Of a stretch of 27,538 bases of DNA, positions 1 through 10,609 are shown one piece after another (positions within the stretch are counted from its first letter, which is position 1; each line of letters begins with the position of its first letter). The translations under genes and the position numbers were made by a program. The DNA lies in assembly GCF_000090795.2 (NCBI RefSeq), contig NW_003546243.1, positions 5,872 through 33,409 on the forward strand, read 5' to 3'. The DNA comes from Amphimedon queenslandica. Lineage: Eukaryota > Porifera > Demospongiae > Haplosclerida > Niphatidae. A model generated the notes under the pieces. It worked only from the letters and a program-made list of their open reading frames with translations, made no database searches and was not told the origin of the DNA.

Positions 1-224
1 CAAGCTTTCTACACTACATGTATATGTATAAGAAACACTTATATAAATGAAGAATTCTCCCCTTTTCATTTATGACAAAATTTGACCAAGTCACAGGGAC
101 TTTTGACTTGATTTTCTAGCAATTAAAAAAAATTAGTAAAAATACAAATCTTTGTCGGAAAATCATTGGGCAATCATTAAATTTTCCTAGAGAACTTGAT
201 AGCAAAATTAGTAATTAATTTTCA

Positions 225-270
225 ACTCCTTCAATACCTCCAGTTAGAACAAAGTCTGAAGATTTGAACT
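225..270 (-). pseudogene. Relic of GPCR N-terminus (ninth array copy)
   Basis: The plus-strand text here matches the complement of the start of the receptor genes: one piece corresponds to the TM1 segment (ctccttcaatac) and one to the conserved N-terminal peptide VLTG (ccagttagaacaaagtctg). About 33 bases present between them in the intact copies are missing. No reading frame survives. The upstream part of the same copy resumes at about 1374, after an inverted-repeat element. This is a decayed copy, identified only by similarity to the neighbours. Confidence 0.7.
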
Positions 271-1373
271 ATAAATTTTATAACTACGTAACATGGATTG
301 GAAACTGATGACGTCACATGGACAGACTCTGTAATGGTGGAAAAGTAATGGAAGGACTACACAAGCTCTTCTCCAAGTCTCCAACTATGTTAATTTGTGT
401 TTTATTTACTATTGATGATGAGCAGATATCGTATAGCACTTTAATTTTGTGGAGCTAAAATTTCGCTGACTGATAAAAATCAATTTTTTGCAGAAAAAAG
501 TTTTGCGGATTCACAATATTAATGCCACGCCTTTAATGGCAATTAAATAATTATCGAATCTTTAATTTTGCGTTTGCATGCCAGCCCACAAAAACAGCGA
601 AAGTTTTGCTCCTCGAAATTAAAGCGCTATACAGTAGGTCTTGAGAGTTCATGACTGTTCTTTGTGACACTTAAACATAGTTTTGCTGACAGAATCTTCA
701 CCCCTTGCGGCCACTTGCTATCATTAAAATTGCCTTTGTGATGGTACAAATTAATGAATACAGCTATTATTTTTTTCACTGTATGGCCTATGGCTTGGTT
801 AATACCCTATCCTCATGTCAAAGACTCTGAAGTGTTTTGAAGTCTAATCCTTTTTCCTTAATTCAAATTCTATCTAAAGATATAGGTTGAATAGATAGGC
901 CTCTGAAAATGGACATTTTGGCAGTTCATGGCTTGTGCTAATCGCTCATGGTAATGTAACTGTCCTATCCTCATGCAGCTTTGTTTGATGGATATTCTCA
1001 TACTATAACTTGTTTAGTTTTAGTTACTCCAATCAAGTTATAGGTTGAATAGATTTCACGATTATCACGCAAGGTGAAAAAGCACACTTTTTCTCATTTT
1101 ACATCAAAACAAAGCATCACACCACAGTTTTAACAATTTCAAATGATGGCGTAAACCTCCAGTAACAGTTTAAGCTGTATAATTGCTTTGGAGCTTGCTT
1201 CCAGCTACATGTAATCAGGCAGTTCTCTTGGCCATTTTAGCGAAACGGCTGAAGGAGATTAGGACAAAGATGATTAGTAATTGATTACAAAGTCTGTCCA
1301 CGCCCACTTACAATGATTTGAATGGAATCACATGACAAGTTTTTAATCCATGTTACATAGTTATAAAATCTAT
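271..1373. mobile_element. 1.1-kb terminal-inverted-repeat element inside a GPCR relic
   Basis: The ends are inverted copies: 271-300 reads ataaattttataactacgta and onward, and the reverse complement of 1344-1373 matches it at about 27 of 30 positions. The flanks (atttgaact on the left, ggttgaagg on the right) both match the receptor sequence around the start codon, so they look like a decayed target-site duplication of about 9 bp. There is no long reading frame inside, so the element is non-autonomous. It contains a direct repeat (ataggttgaatagat near 882 and 1041). A 9-bp duplication would suggest a Mutator-like origin, but this is inference. Confidence 0.65.
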
Positions 1374-1540
1374 GGTTGAAGGACATAATGTCAATCAATA
1401 AGAAATGAACACTATAAACTTGAGCAGAGATACTATTAGACTAGATATACAAAAGATAGTTCCTGTTGATTTGTTTTGAGAATCAACAGAGTGGAAGCCT
1501 GTCTTTCTTAGTTTAACGCATACATAAAACACACTGATTA
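1374..1540 (-). promoter_or_regulatory. Orphaned GPCR upstream module
   Basis: This stretch aligns with the 5' flanks of the other receptor copies: ggacataatgtcaatcaata next to the lost start codon, then tagttcctgttgat near 1468, gtggaagcctgtc near 1491 and tagtttaacgcatac near 1509. The gene it belonged to is reduced to the relic at 225-270. It shows that the upstream module was duplicated together with the coding sequence. Confidence 0.65.
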
Positions 1541-1655
1541 GCATTTGAGGAAAATATGACAACTACTGCAAAATACATAGATCTAGTTAATTACAAGACT
1601 AAAAATTAGTTAATGTTTCAAACTTATAAATAGACTGCATCAAAACAAATAATAG

Positions 1656-2711
1656 TTAACTATAATTAAGATCTCTGTCCTGATTCCTTGAGGAACGTTT
1701 AATTTTATTCCACCACTGTTTGATGATAATAACTATCTCTGGCCTAAAATATGATTGAATGATAGGATTTGATATTATAAAAGATCCATAAACAACAACG
1801 ACACCAAGACTAACATACGATGGTAAGTAATAGAACATATTAATAATACCAGTAATATAGGAAATTAATATGGCTATGATATAGGAGAGAAGCATATATC
1901 CAAATATACCAAACAGCCTCTTCCTTCTAGATTGATATACGCTACTGTCAACTAATTCAGCCTGGTTCTGCATGAACCTACGAGTGAAACAAAATGTCCA
2001 AATGGACGTAAAAGCAATAATAAAATAAATAATTGAATATACTACCACAAGAAATAAGAGATAAAAGAAGCCTGAGGTTTCATAACTTGTTGAACAAATT
2101 CCACCAGGAGAATAATAACGATATACACCAAAACCACAGAATGGTGTAGTATTTATTAGTGAACACAGCAACCACACACCAATAATCAGGATCAGAGCTA
2201 CTCGTGGTCTCATGAACCGCTTGTGAAGATAAGGCTTGACAATAAACAGAAACCGATCAAAAGATATAGCAGCTAATGTCATCATAGAATTCATTGAACA
2301 GTTCCAAAACAGATAAGCAATGAATAAACAAGTTGCATTCTTTTGCTCAAAAGTGTTTCCAAAGATCCATTCTTCAGCTCCTACTGCAATAGAAGACATG
2401 AAATACCACAGAGCAATAATGAGGTTAGACAGTAGGAGAGAAGTGAAGAATATTGTTGATGATTGATTCCAGGATTTCCTTTGATACAGTGTCATTAATA
2501 ACACTGCTACATTAACTATCATACCAATGACTCCTTCAATACCAAGAACTGCTGCATAAGTAGTACTGTTGATATCTCCAGTTAGAACAAAGTCTGTAGA
2601 GTTGAATGACATATCAAGTATTATACTCAATAGACGAAGAGAGTAAATTTTTATTATCACTACAATAATAATGGAAGCATTCCCAAGTACCTGGAGCATA
2701 TTTATACACAA
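1656..2711 (-). CDS. Rhodopsin-like 7-TM GPCR, array copy 1 (intact)
   Basis: Single-exon receptor of 351 residues with seven hydrophobic segments, expected in the plasma membrane; ligand and G protein are unknown. Class A marks: N67 at position 1.50 in TM1 (IVNVAVL); C128 at the top of TM3 for the disulphide with the extracellular loop 2 Cys (GICS); DRF at 152-154 in place of DRY; W180 at 4.50; SNPIIQSYF in TM7 in place of NPxxY. The spacing 3.25-3.50-4.50 is the canonical 25 and 27 residues. Asp2.50 is replaced by N96, and the CWxP proline of TM6 is absent (AILI). The paralogues support a start at M34 (position 2612, MSFNSTDF with an N-glycosylation site), giving 318 residues. The 33 upstream residues are hydrophobic, unlike the paralogues, and may be untranslated sequence or a copy-specific signal anchor. 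Family assignment is firm; the start is not. Confidence 0.9.
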   Translation of the reverse strand: MCINMLQVLGNASIIIVVIIKIYSLRLLSIILDMSFNSTDFVLTGDINSTTYAAVLGIEGVIGMIVNVAVLLMTLYQRKSWNQSSTIFFTSLLLSNLIIALWYFMSSIAVGAEEWIFGNTFEQKNATCLFIAYLFWNCSMNSMMTLAAISFDRFLFIVKPYLHKRFMRPRVALILIIGVWLLCSLINTTPFCGFGVYRYYSPGGICSTSYETSGFFYLLFLVVVYSIIYFIIAFTSIWTFCFTRRFMQNQAELVDSSVYQSRRKRLFGIFGYMLLSYIIAILISYITGIINMFYYLPSYVSLGVVVVYGSFIISNPIIQSYFRPEIVIIIKQWWNKIKRSSRNQDRDLNYS

Positions 2712-2750
2712 AGGAAAAGGGGCAGTCCATTAGTGTAGTGTATAACAAGG

Positions 2751-2780
2751 GGAAGCAGGTTTGTCACAGTTTAACACACA
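2751..2780 (-). promoter_or_regulatory. Conserved upstream element of GPCR copy 1
   Basis: The text ggaagcaggt followed by cagtttaacacacac matches the paired motifs upstream of the other receptors, about 139 bases before the MSFNST start codon. The sequence between this element and the start has otherwise diverged from the paralogues, which makes the retained motif more striking. A role in transcription is inferred from conservation only. Confidence 0.5.
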
Positions 2781-3959
2781 CATTGCAATCATGGCACAAA
2801 AATATTGGCTACACTACCATACTAGAAAGAATGTAAAGCATTAAGGGGCTTTGCCCTCTGGTCACGCCTTCCAGTCACGCCCAGATGTACGTACATACAT
2901 ACAGAAACACTTCACATCAGTGGGCTTCGCCCAAAGAGTCTAAATAAGGACATACCCTAAGTAAACACTGATCACTAATCTACGAAAATGACAACAGAAT
3001 TTGATACAATAAATTTGATAGAGTCATAGTAGTCATTTTGAACTAGAGTAAATCCTACATTTAATGCAAACACATTAATCAATAATTGGTGATGAAAAAG
3101 CTTGTTGGCAAGTTGAAGCATTATGTCAGAACCTTGCAATAACCTCATGAGCTAAAATATCACTTAGTATATGTACCTTCGTACAGACAAAGATTGCAGG
3201 CAAGCAACAGAAGCAGTTCTAGCTTTGCTTTAAGGAAAAACAAGTCATTCTGGGTTATAATGGAGCAGTAAGGTTTTAAATTGGGCAAAAAGACCAAGAT
3301 TTCCATTAATCAAGTTTGAAAAAGGAAGTAACATGTGTGGCCAGTTATAGGGGGGATCATTTAGAAGATGTACTGTCAGATAACTGGTTATCATGGTTAT
3401 CTGTGTTCTATCCTTTAAAGTAATTTAACATTAGAGCAGCTGATCATTGCAAAGAGCTTTTCCACTTGGTAAAAGCCAGGTTCTCTGCAGTATTAATAGA
3501 GGATATGTGTACCAAGTATATTCATAACTTTTAAGTACCATATATCCAACCCACACAATAAATTGGCCGCCATGTTGGACATCAAGTTTATTAAGAGTTC
3601 AATGGGGCAAAACACATTTTTTGTGCCTTGCTACCCTCTTGAGGCATTTTTCGGAAGCTTAAAAAGCATCCTGAGGATCTAATGGGGTCTAGTAGTCACC
3701 TGAAAGATTGCTATTAAGAAATACAGAGTGATTTCCTGGTACCAAGCATTTTTCTATCATTTCTCCATTGCTACCAATGGAAAACTGACGTCCAACAAAT
3801 TAACTTTTTTTCTTGAAAGTTATTGCAGTATGCAATGAATGCATTTAATTTGCAACAAATATACTTAGCACACATATCCTCTATTATAGGCCCAACTAAT
3901 TTTTACATTCATATGACCCAGATTGCATTACTTATGTTGAACATGGTTCTAAAGACTTT
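2781..3959. other. Intergenic stretch without recognised gene
   Basis: AT-rich spacer between receptor copy 1 and the tandem-repeat array. I see no coding sequence with homology, no RNA gene and no clear inverted-repeat element. A pair of short GC-richer stretches (ggggctttgccc near 2845 and gggcttcgccc near 2921) is the only local structure noted. Confidence 0.5.
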
Positions 3960-5263
3960 TTCATTACACTTTCTGATGCACATTGATGTCCTTATGCTAT
4001 GTAGAAATTTTGAACCAATTCTGACATCAATAATGAGTTTTACAGTATAAGCCAATTTTTTGAAAAATATCCATAGTCTTTTTTAAAAAATGGCTCAAAA
4101 ATCAACCTAAATTTTGATTACATTTTCTGACACATATTGATTTCATTATATGCTGTGTAAAAAGTTTGAGCTGATTTAAACTTAAATTTTTTCTAGTTAT
4201 GGCCATTTTAAAACATTTTTCCAAAATTCTAAAATACCCTGTACTATGGCCCATGTTAAAAAAAATGGTTCCAAAATCACCCCAAATTTTTATTACATTT
4301 TCTGATGCATATTGATGTCCTTATGCTATGTAGAAAATTTGAGCTGATTCTGACTTTTATTTTTTAAGTTACGGCCATTTTAAGAAAATGCCAAAAATCT
4401 GAAAAATACCCAAGGCTATAGCCCATGGTTTTTTCCAAAAAATGGCCTTAAAATTACCTCAAATTTTTATTACATTTTCTGATACATATTGATGTTCTTA
4501 TGCTGTGTAGAAAGTTTGAGCTGATTCCGACTGCAATTTTTCAAGTCACGGCCATTTTAAGAAAACGCCAAAATTCTGAAAAATACCCAAGGCTATAATA
4601 GTCCATGGTTTTTTCCAAAAAATGGCCAAAAAATCACTCCAAGTTTTTATTACATTTTCTGATACATATTGATGTCCTTATGCTGTGTAGAAAGTTTGCG
4701 GTGATTCCAACTGCAATTTTTCAAGTTATGGCCATTTTAAGAAAACGCCAAAATTCTGAAAAATACCCAAGGCTATAGTCCATGGTTTTTTCAAAAAAAT
4801 GGCCAAAAATCACTACAAGTTTTTATTACATTTTCTGATACATATTGATGTCTTTATGCTGTGTAAAAAGTTTGAGGTGATTCCGACTTCAATTTTTCAA
4901 GTTACGGTCATTTTAAGAAAACGCCAAAAATCTTAAAAATACCCAAGGCTATAGTCCATGGTTTTTTCCAAAAAATGGCTCCGAAATGACCCCAAATTTT
5001 TATTAGATATTCTGATACATATTGATGTCCTTATGCTATGTAGAAAGTTTGAGCTGATTCTGACTTCAATTTTTCAAGTTACGGCCATTTTAAGAAAACG
5101 CCAAAATTCTGAAAAATACCCAGGGCTGTCCATGGTTTTTTCCAAAAAATGGCCAAAAAATCACTCCAAATTTTTATTACATTTTCTGATACATATTGGT
5201 GTCCTTATGCTGTGTAGAAAGTTTGAGCTAATTCCGACTTTAATTTTTCGAGTTACGGCCATT
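3960..5263. repeat. Satellite-like tandem array, about 176-bp unit, eight copies
   Basis: The phrase catattgatgtccttatgct recurs at 3982, 4136, 4311, 4488, 4668, 4844, 5021 and 5194 (position of attgatg or its variant), giving spacings of 154, 175, 177, 180, 176, 177 and 173. Each unit continues with gtagaaagtttgagctgatt, a segment like ttcaagttacggccatttta, and ccatggttttttccaaaaaatggc. The first two units are the most diverged; the inner ones are nearly identical. Open frames across the array are by-products of the repeat and show no protein homology. Diverged single copies of the same motif occur elsewhere in the window on both strands. Confidence 0.9.
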
Positions 5264-5423
5264 ATGCAGGTCATCAAAATGATCTCATTAATAATAATTT
5301 TATGTTATGTTATTTTAACAAAAACATGTTTAAATACATAAAAGATAATGCAACAGAAACATAATGAAGACACAATATCTAATAAATATAACTGAAACTG
5401 ATTAGTAACAACTAAAACAAAAG

Positions 5424-6434
5424 TCAATCAGCCATGGCTTGACTAGTACCAATTTTGTTTGACTTTAATCCAATTTTATTGGCAATTAAAACTAAAGTTG
5501 CTTTTATCTCTGGCCTAAAATATGATTGAATGAGAGGATTTATTATTGTGACCAACCCATATGTACAAATGCTAAAAGCATACAGGCCATCAGGTAGGTC
5601 AAAGTAGATAGAAAAAATAATAATACATGATGGAAGTAAAGCTATGATGTAGAATAGAAGCATGGAACCAAAAATTCCAAACAGCCTCTTATTCTTAGAC
5701 TGATACACACCTCTATCAACTGATCGACCCTGCCTCTTTATGAAGCTACGAGTGAAAAAGAATGTCCAAATAGATGTAAATGCTATTATAGAATAAATAA
5801 TAGCATACACTACTATCAGAACTACAAAATATGCTGATGTTCTATTTAAAAATGAGCAAATACCACTATGAGGAAAATACCCATATCCACCTGTACTATA
5901 AAATGGTATAGTATTTATTAGTGAACTCATCACCCACACACCAATAACCAGGATCAGAGCTACTCGTGGTTTCATGAACCGCTTGTGAAGATAAGGCTTG
6001 ACAATAAACAGAAACCGATCAAAAGATATAGCAGCTAATGTTGCAGAAATATCCATACTGCCATACCAAATGATATAAGCAACAAACATACATGTTGCAT
6101 TCTTTTCCTCAAAAGTGTTTCCAAAGATCCATTCTTCAGCTCCTACTGCAATAGAAGACATGAAATACCATAGAGCAATAATGAGGTGAGACAGTAGGAG
6201 AGAAGTGAAGAATACTGCTGATGATTGATTCCAGGATTTCCTTTGATACAGTGTCATTAATAACACTGCTACATTAACTATTATACCAATGACTCCTTCA
6301 ATACCAAGAACTGCTGCAAAAGTAGGACTGCTGATATCTCCAGTTAGAACAAAGTCTGTAGAGTTGAATGACATAATGTCCATCAATAAGGATAATGAAA
6401 GTAGCTGGCGCAGATGCTTGTAGACTAGATACAA
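5424..6434 (-). CDS. Rhodopsin-like 7-TM GPCR, array copy 2 (intact)
   Basis: 336-residue single-exon receptor. The paralogue-supported start is M21 (position 6374, MSFNSTDF), giving 316 residues. Key positions: N54 (1.50), C115 (3.25), DRF at 139-141, W167 (4.50), a TM6 end ALLP that keeps the proline of CWxP but not the Trp, and INPLIQSYF in TM7. Position 2.50 is H83 (LLLSHLIIAL), a drastic change from the class A Asp. N-glycosylation sites are predicted at the N-terminus and before TM3 (NATC). The C-terminal tail is short and basic (KIGLKSNKIG) without palmitoylation cysteines. The 3' flank is shared with the broken copy at 9001-10588, and the upstream module lies at 6447-6520, so these two copies are close duplicates. 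Ligand unknown. Confidence 0.93.
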   Translation of the reverse strand: MYLVYKHLRQLLSLSLLMDIMSFNSTDFVLTGDISSPTFAAVLGIEGVIGIIVNVAVLLMTLYQRKSWNQSSAVFFTSLLLSHLIIALWYFMSSIAVGAEEWIFGNTFEEKNATCMFVAYIIWYGSMDISATLAAISFDRFLFIVKPYLHKRFMKPRVALILVIGVWVMSSLINTIPFYSTGGYGYFPHSGICSFLNRTSAYFVVLIVVYAIIYSIIAFTSIWTFFFTRSFIKRQGRSVDRGVYQSKNKRLFGIFGSMLLFYIIALLPSCIIIFSIYFDLPDGLYAFSICTYGLVTIINPLIQSYFRPEIKATLVLIANKIGLKSNKIGTSQAMAD

Positions 6435-6439
6435 TAAGA

Positions 6440-6520
6440 GACAGCTCCTGTTCTTTCAAAGAGGTGTGCTTTATTGAATCATTGAGATGGAAGCCTGTAT
6501 TTTTCAGTTTAACACATACA
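6440..6520 (-). promoter_or_regulatory. Conserved upstream module of GPCR copy 2
   Basis: Contains the shared motifs cagctcctgttc (near 6447), ggaagcctgtattt (6489) and cagtttaacacatac (6505), in the same order and with similar spacing as in the other copies, 115-146 bases before the MSFNST start. Likely core promoter or 5' untranslated sequence; function inferred. Confidence 0.5.
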
Positions 6521-7907
6521 TTGGTACAAAATGCAGAATTGTTTAGAGTTATCAACAAAGTGGGCAAAATTAATATCAATCATGGAATCAGCATATTAAT
6601 GCTAGTTTCCTAAAAATTTAGTTAGTATAAAGCAATAATTAGAAAGTTTACAGAAGCTCACTCCATCAATGGGCAAGATTTTGTATCATACATAACAAAC
6701 TGACAAAAGCTGCAACTTTTTCCTTCCAATGTGAAGATACTAAACCTCCCCTATGAAAATCAGACCACAAGCAAAATAAGCTGACTTCTAATCTCTAAAA
6801 ATTAATCATTACAGTTATCATGAATATTTTTTGTAGTTATTGTAATCAAATCATAAAGTTGCTTGTCATTATTCAAATCTGGGTTTGGGATCTCTTTGGG
6901 CTTTATATTTGGCAAAGCGTCCAGAATTTTAGATGGCTATCCTGATTTTAACACCTTTTACTTGTGGCCACTTGATAAGTGCTAAAGCTCTGGGACAAAA
7001 TACTTAAAAATATGTTTAAGACAACGATTATGAAACTGACATAAATGTTGTCTGTGTAACAGATCATATTTAATATGCCACTGTTACTAAAGATAGAGAA
7101 AGTAATAATAGATTAGACCAGACACCAGGTTTCCCTATTGCAGGACAACTGATTGTCAGCAGCACTAGCAATGACTGGTTGCTTTGAAGTAATTACAAGA
7201 CTTTCCTTGGTTGCTTGATATCAATAATAAAAATTTATAATTGCTTTCCAAAATTTTCTTGTTGCCAGAAAAGTCTTTAGACAAGTGGTTGAGTTGAGTT
7301 GCTTTCTTCATGTAGCTTTAACTCTTACTCCCATTTCGATACTTCATCCAGAGATAATGAATACTACGTAACCATTTACGTAATACTATGTAAATGGTTA
7401 CATAGTAATAATCATCTATGCTTCATCCTAGCAAAACTCACTTGGACATGGCCCAAAGTAACCATTAAAGGAACATAACTCGTTTTCGTTCTAAAAATAA
7501 ACTAGTTTTTTCTGTTTGTCACTCGAATTGTTTCTGTCACTTTTCTTTAATCAAATTGCAAGACTTTGGAATTCTTTGCCATATATTGATTTAGATGCAT
7601 CATTTGATGTAATTAAAAGGAAAATTTGGACCATTTTTTGGAATAATTTATTATTTTAATTTTGATAATTGTATGTTCTTTTTATTTTTCGTGTCCCTAT
7701 TCTTCTTGTGATTTGTCTTAGTTTCTCCTTTTCTTACTTTATTATGTATCATTTTTTTACTTTCTTTTCTTTTTTTATTTGTTTGTGTCAGGATGTCAGC
7801 AGTCCACAAAGTTGGTTCTTACCTCCTGTGAAACTTGTTAATAATAATAATAATAATAATAATGAAGACCCCAAAAAATCATGTATAACTAAAGCTAATA
7901 CAAAAAT
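6521..7907. other. Intergenic spacer, partly duplicated, with a small hairpin
   Basis: No gene is recognised. About 7238-7455 is similar to 11218-11335 (shared phrases include aaaagtcttt and tagcaaaactca), so it belongs to a duplicated block. An inverted repeat lies at 7362-7407. A T-rich tract occupies about 7620-7790 and an (AAT)n microsatellite lies at 7840-7862. Confidence 0.6.
7362..7407. repeat. Short hairpin inverted repeat
   Basis: tactacgtaaccattta (7362-7378) is followed by its near-perfect reverse complement taaatggttacatagta (7391-7407), with one mismatch and a 12-base loop. The duplicated spacer at 11218-11335 lacks it, which suggests a small insertion. Confidence 0.7.
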
Positions 7908-8275
7908 AAAGTCATCAGCTGTGGCTTTGACTACTATCCTGATGTATTTTGTTTGATTTTAATCCAATTTTACTTGCAAAAGACAAAATAGTTGCTTTTA
8001 TCTCTGGCCTAAATTATCACTGAATGAGAGGGTTTATTATTGTGATCAATCCACATCAACAAACACCAAAAGCACACACATATTGGGTGGTCAAGAAAGA
8101 ATGCAACAAGATATTTGATGGAAATACAGCTAGGATATGGGATAGAAGCATGGATCTAAATATACCAAACAGCCTCTTATTCTTAGACTGATAGACACCA
8201 CTATCAACTGATCGATCTTTTCTTTTTATGAAGCTACGAGTGAAACAGTATGTCCAAATAGATGTAAATAGTAAA
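7908..8275 (-). pseudogene. GPCR 3'-half fragment (TM5 to tail), broken
   Basis: Matches the receptor genes from the end of TM5 (FTSIWTYCFTRSFIK) through intracellular loop 3 (VDSGVYQSKNKRLFGIF) and TM6, then shifts frame within the TM6-TM7 loop. The TM7/tail part (QSYF region near 8010-8035) is recognisable in DNA but interrupted by a changed stop region. No TM1-TM4 sequence lies upstream: the match ends at about 8275 and unrelated sequence follows. Its 3' end (ctactatcctgatgtatttt) most resembles the broken copy at 11440-12471. Confidence 0.85.
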
Positions 8276-9000
8276 ATATGATGTAATGCCACAGTCACCT
8301 GTACTGGAGCAGTTTGTATGCATGATGCTAGTTCAAGAGCAACTGCTGGAATGTAGCTGTTATCCCTTAGGAGCAGATTTTTTATTTTCATGCATGTCAC
8401 AGTTGTTTTAATTTTGACTTTTACAGCATCATATGGTAGTTATCTAGCATAATTATAGCATGGGTGTGTCCGTGATTAAAGGAATGGCTCTCTTATGTAC
8501 TAAGAAGTTTACTTAGGCTCCTGCCAACCATACCACTGGCAAATAATGTGAACTTACATATACATCATCTTTCTCTTTATGTTGTGGCAGGACAGGACAA
8601 AGGTAGCCTTTACTAACATAAGCAATGCTGAAAAGATAATATCAAGCTATTCAGCTAGCCATTATAAAGACTGCTTGATTGCACATAGGTAACTAAAAAT
8701 AAATTGAAATGCAGTTTTAACAAGAGTACTATTGGCTTTTAATGATTATATAAATTTAAAAAACCACACCTTTTTGGCTCAGTATATTGCATCATTGTCT
8801 CCGGCCAGTCAATGTATTTTTCAGCACAGGTATTACCAATGATTCACATTTTTCAATTTTATTTAAATACATTCATGACGGTCATCAATATAATGTTATG
8901 TTAACAAAAACATGTTTAAATACATAAAAGATAAAGCAACAGAAACACAATAAAGACAGAATATCTAATAACTACAACTGAAACTGATTAGTAACCAATA
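8276..9000. other. Intergenic sequence, no gene recognised
   Basis: No coding homology is visible. From about 8879 the sequence resembles the 3' flank of copy 2 (aaaaacatgtttaaatacat is found both here and near 5322), marking the edge of the duplicated block that contains the next broken receptor. Confidence 0.55.
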
Positions 9001-10588
9001 AAATAAAGTCAATCAGCTGTGGTTCTGACTAGTACCAATTTTGTTTGACTTTAATCCAATTTTATTGGCAATTAAAACTAATGTTGCCTTTACCTCTGGC
9101 CTAAAATATGATTGAATGAGAGGATTTATTGTTGTGACCAACCCATATGACCAAAAACCAAAAGCATACAGACCATCAGGTAGGTCAAAGAAGATAGAAA
9201 GACCAACAATATATGATGGAAGTAAAGCTATGATGTAGAATAGAAGCATGGAACCAAAAATCCCAAACAGCCTCTTACTCTTAGACTGATACACACCTCT
9301 ATCAACTAATCGACCCTGCCTCTTTATGAAGCTACGAGTGAAAAAGAATGTCCAAATAGATGTAATTGCAATTACAGAATAAATAATAGTATATACCCAT
9401 ATAGAAATTTCAAGCTTGCTACAAGCTTGTTACAACCGGTTCACAACCTCACAAGGTTGTAGCAACCTGGTAACAACCTTGTACAAAAATGATAAAGTTG
9501 TGAGCAACCTAGTGACAACCTTGTGACTAACGTGTTACAAACATAACAACCTTGTGACAAGGTTGTCCGAAGGTTGGCAGGAAACTGAGGTTTCATTAAG
9601 TGCGCCCCATGATGATATGAAGCTATTGCTACCATATATAAGGGGACCATTGACCAGCCCTTGTACAAGTCAATAATGATAGCATTAATACACATCCACA
9701 TCTTTATACATTAGCTACATGTATCATAGATACATTACAAGTATCTAGAAATCATTTGAAATTATATGGGATTAAGATGACAATATTAATTATGTGTTGA
9801 TAGGCTTTCAGATTATAGTTATTCAAAAGGTTATCACAAGGTTGTTACATGGTTGTCACAAGGCGAAAAACGTGTCAATTCCAGGGTTTTTACAAGGTGG
9901 TAGGCCTTGTGGCCAGGTAGTGACCACCTTGTGACCACCTAGTAACAACAACCTTGTTACCAGGTTGCGACAACCATGCTGCAACCTTGTTTTTTCTATA
10001 TGGGATAAACACAACTAAAGAAATTGCAAAATATACTGATGCTTGATAAATTAACAAGCAAAGACCATTACGAGGAAAATACCCATATACACCTGTACTA
10101 TAAAATGGTATAGTATTTATTAGTGAACTCATTACCCACACAACAATAATCAGGATCAGAGCTACTCGTGGTCTCATGAACCGCTTGTGAAGATGAGGCT
10201 TGACAATAAACAGAAACCGATCAAAAGATATGGTAGCTAATGTTGCAGCAATAATCATACCACCATACCAAAGGATATAACCAACAAACATACATGATCC
10301 ATTCTTTTCCTCAAAAGTGTTTCCAAAGATCCATTCTTCAGCTCCTACTGCAATAGAAGACATCAAATACACTAGAGCAATAATGAGGTTAGACAGTAGG
10401 AGAGAAGTGAAGAATATTGTTGATGATTGATTCCAGGATTTCCTTGGATACAGTGTCATTAATAACACTGCTACATTAGCTATTATACCAATGACTCCTT
10501 CAATACCAAGAACTGCTGCAAAAGTAGGACTGTTGATATCTATAGTTAGAACAAAGTCTGTAGAGTTGATTGACATAATGTTCGTCAA
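9001..10588 (-). pseudogene. GPCR copy disrupted by a 609-bp transposon in TM5
   Basis: The 5' part (10005-10588) encodes the N-terminus through TM1-TM4 into TM5 (MSINSTDF at 10576; C3.25 in NGSC; DRF; LVVF at the break). The 3' part (9013-9395) encodes the rest, from TIIYS in TM5 through SIWTFFFTRSF and TM6-TM7 to the tail KIGLKSNKIG, without an internal stop. Removing the 609-bp element and a TA duplication would leave the codons on both sides in register with the paralogues (inferred from the flanks). As it stands, translation runs from TM5 into the element and stops at 9890, giving a 232-residue truncated protein. The coding parts are otherwise little damaged, so the insertion may be the inactivating event. 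Confidence 0.9.
9396..10004. mobile_element. Non-autonomous TIR element with internal ACAACCTTG repeats
   Basis: Ends are exact inverted copies for 12 bases (cccatatagaaa at 9396; tttctatatggg ending at 10004). TA lies next to the left end and, one base off, the right end, consistent with a TA target duplication. Both subterminal regions (about 9420-9580 and 9830-9990) are packed with variants of acaaccttgt and its complement acaaggttgt, able to pair within and between the arms; the centre (9590-9820) is unique and AT-rich. No transposase is encoded. The TA target suggests a Tc1/mariner-type or similar helper, which is inference. Confidence 0.85.
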
Positions 10589-10609
10589 TAAAGAATCATA
10601 TAGATAATG

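Noticed and set aside
3960..5263. CRISPR-like repeat array
   Set aside because: The units are similar along their whole length, so there are no unique spacers, and the genomic context is animal.
4958..5341. Open frame of 127 codons across the tandem array
   Set aside because: Its sequence repeats with the 176-bp unit, has no homology, and is a by-product of the satellite-like repeat.
6298..6613. Frames on both strands over the start of receptor copy 2
   Set aside because: They overlap the receptor N-terminus and its upstream module in other frames and have no independent support.
7669..7956. Plus-strand frame of 95 codons rich in Phe, Ser and Leu with an Asn run
   Set aside because: It is translated from a T-rich tract and an (AAT)n microsatellite, and it runs into the 3' end of a receptor pseudogene on the other strand.
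9441..9701. Minus-strand frame with repeated leucine and tyrosine patterns
   Set aside because: It lies inside the transposon and its pattern comes from the acaaccttgt repeats, not from a protein.
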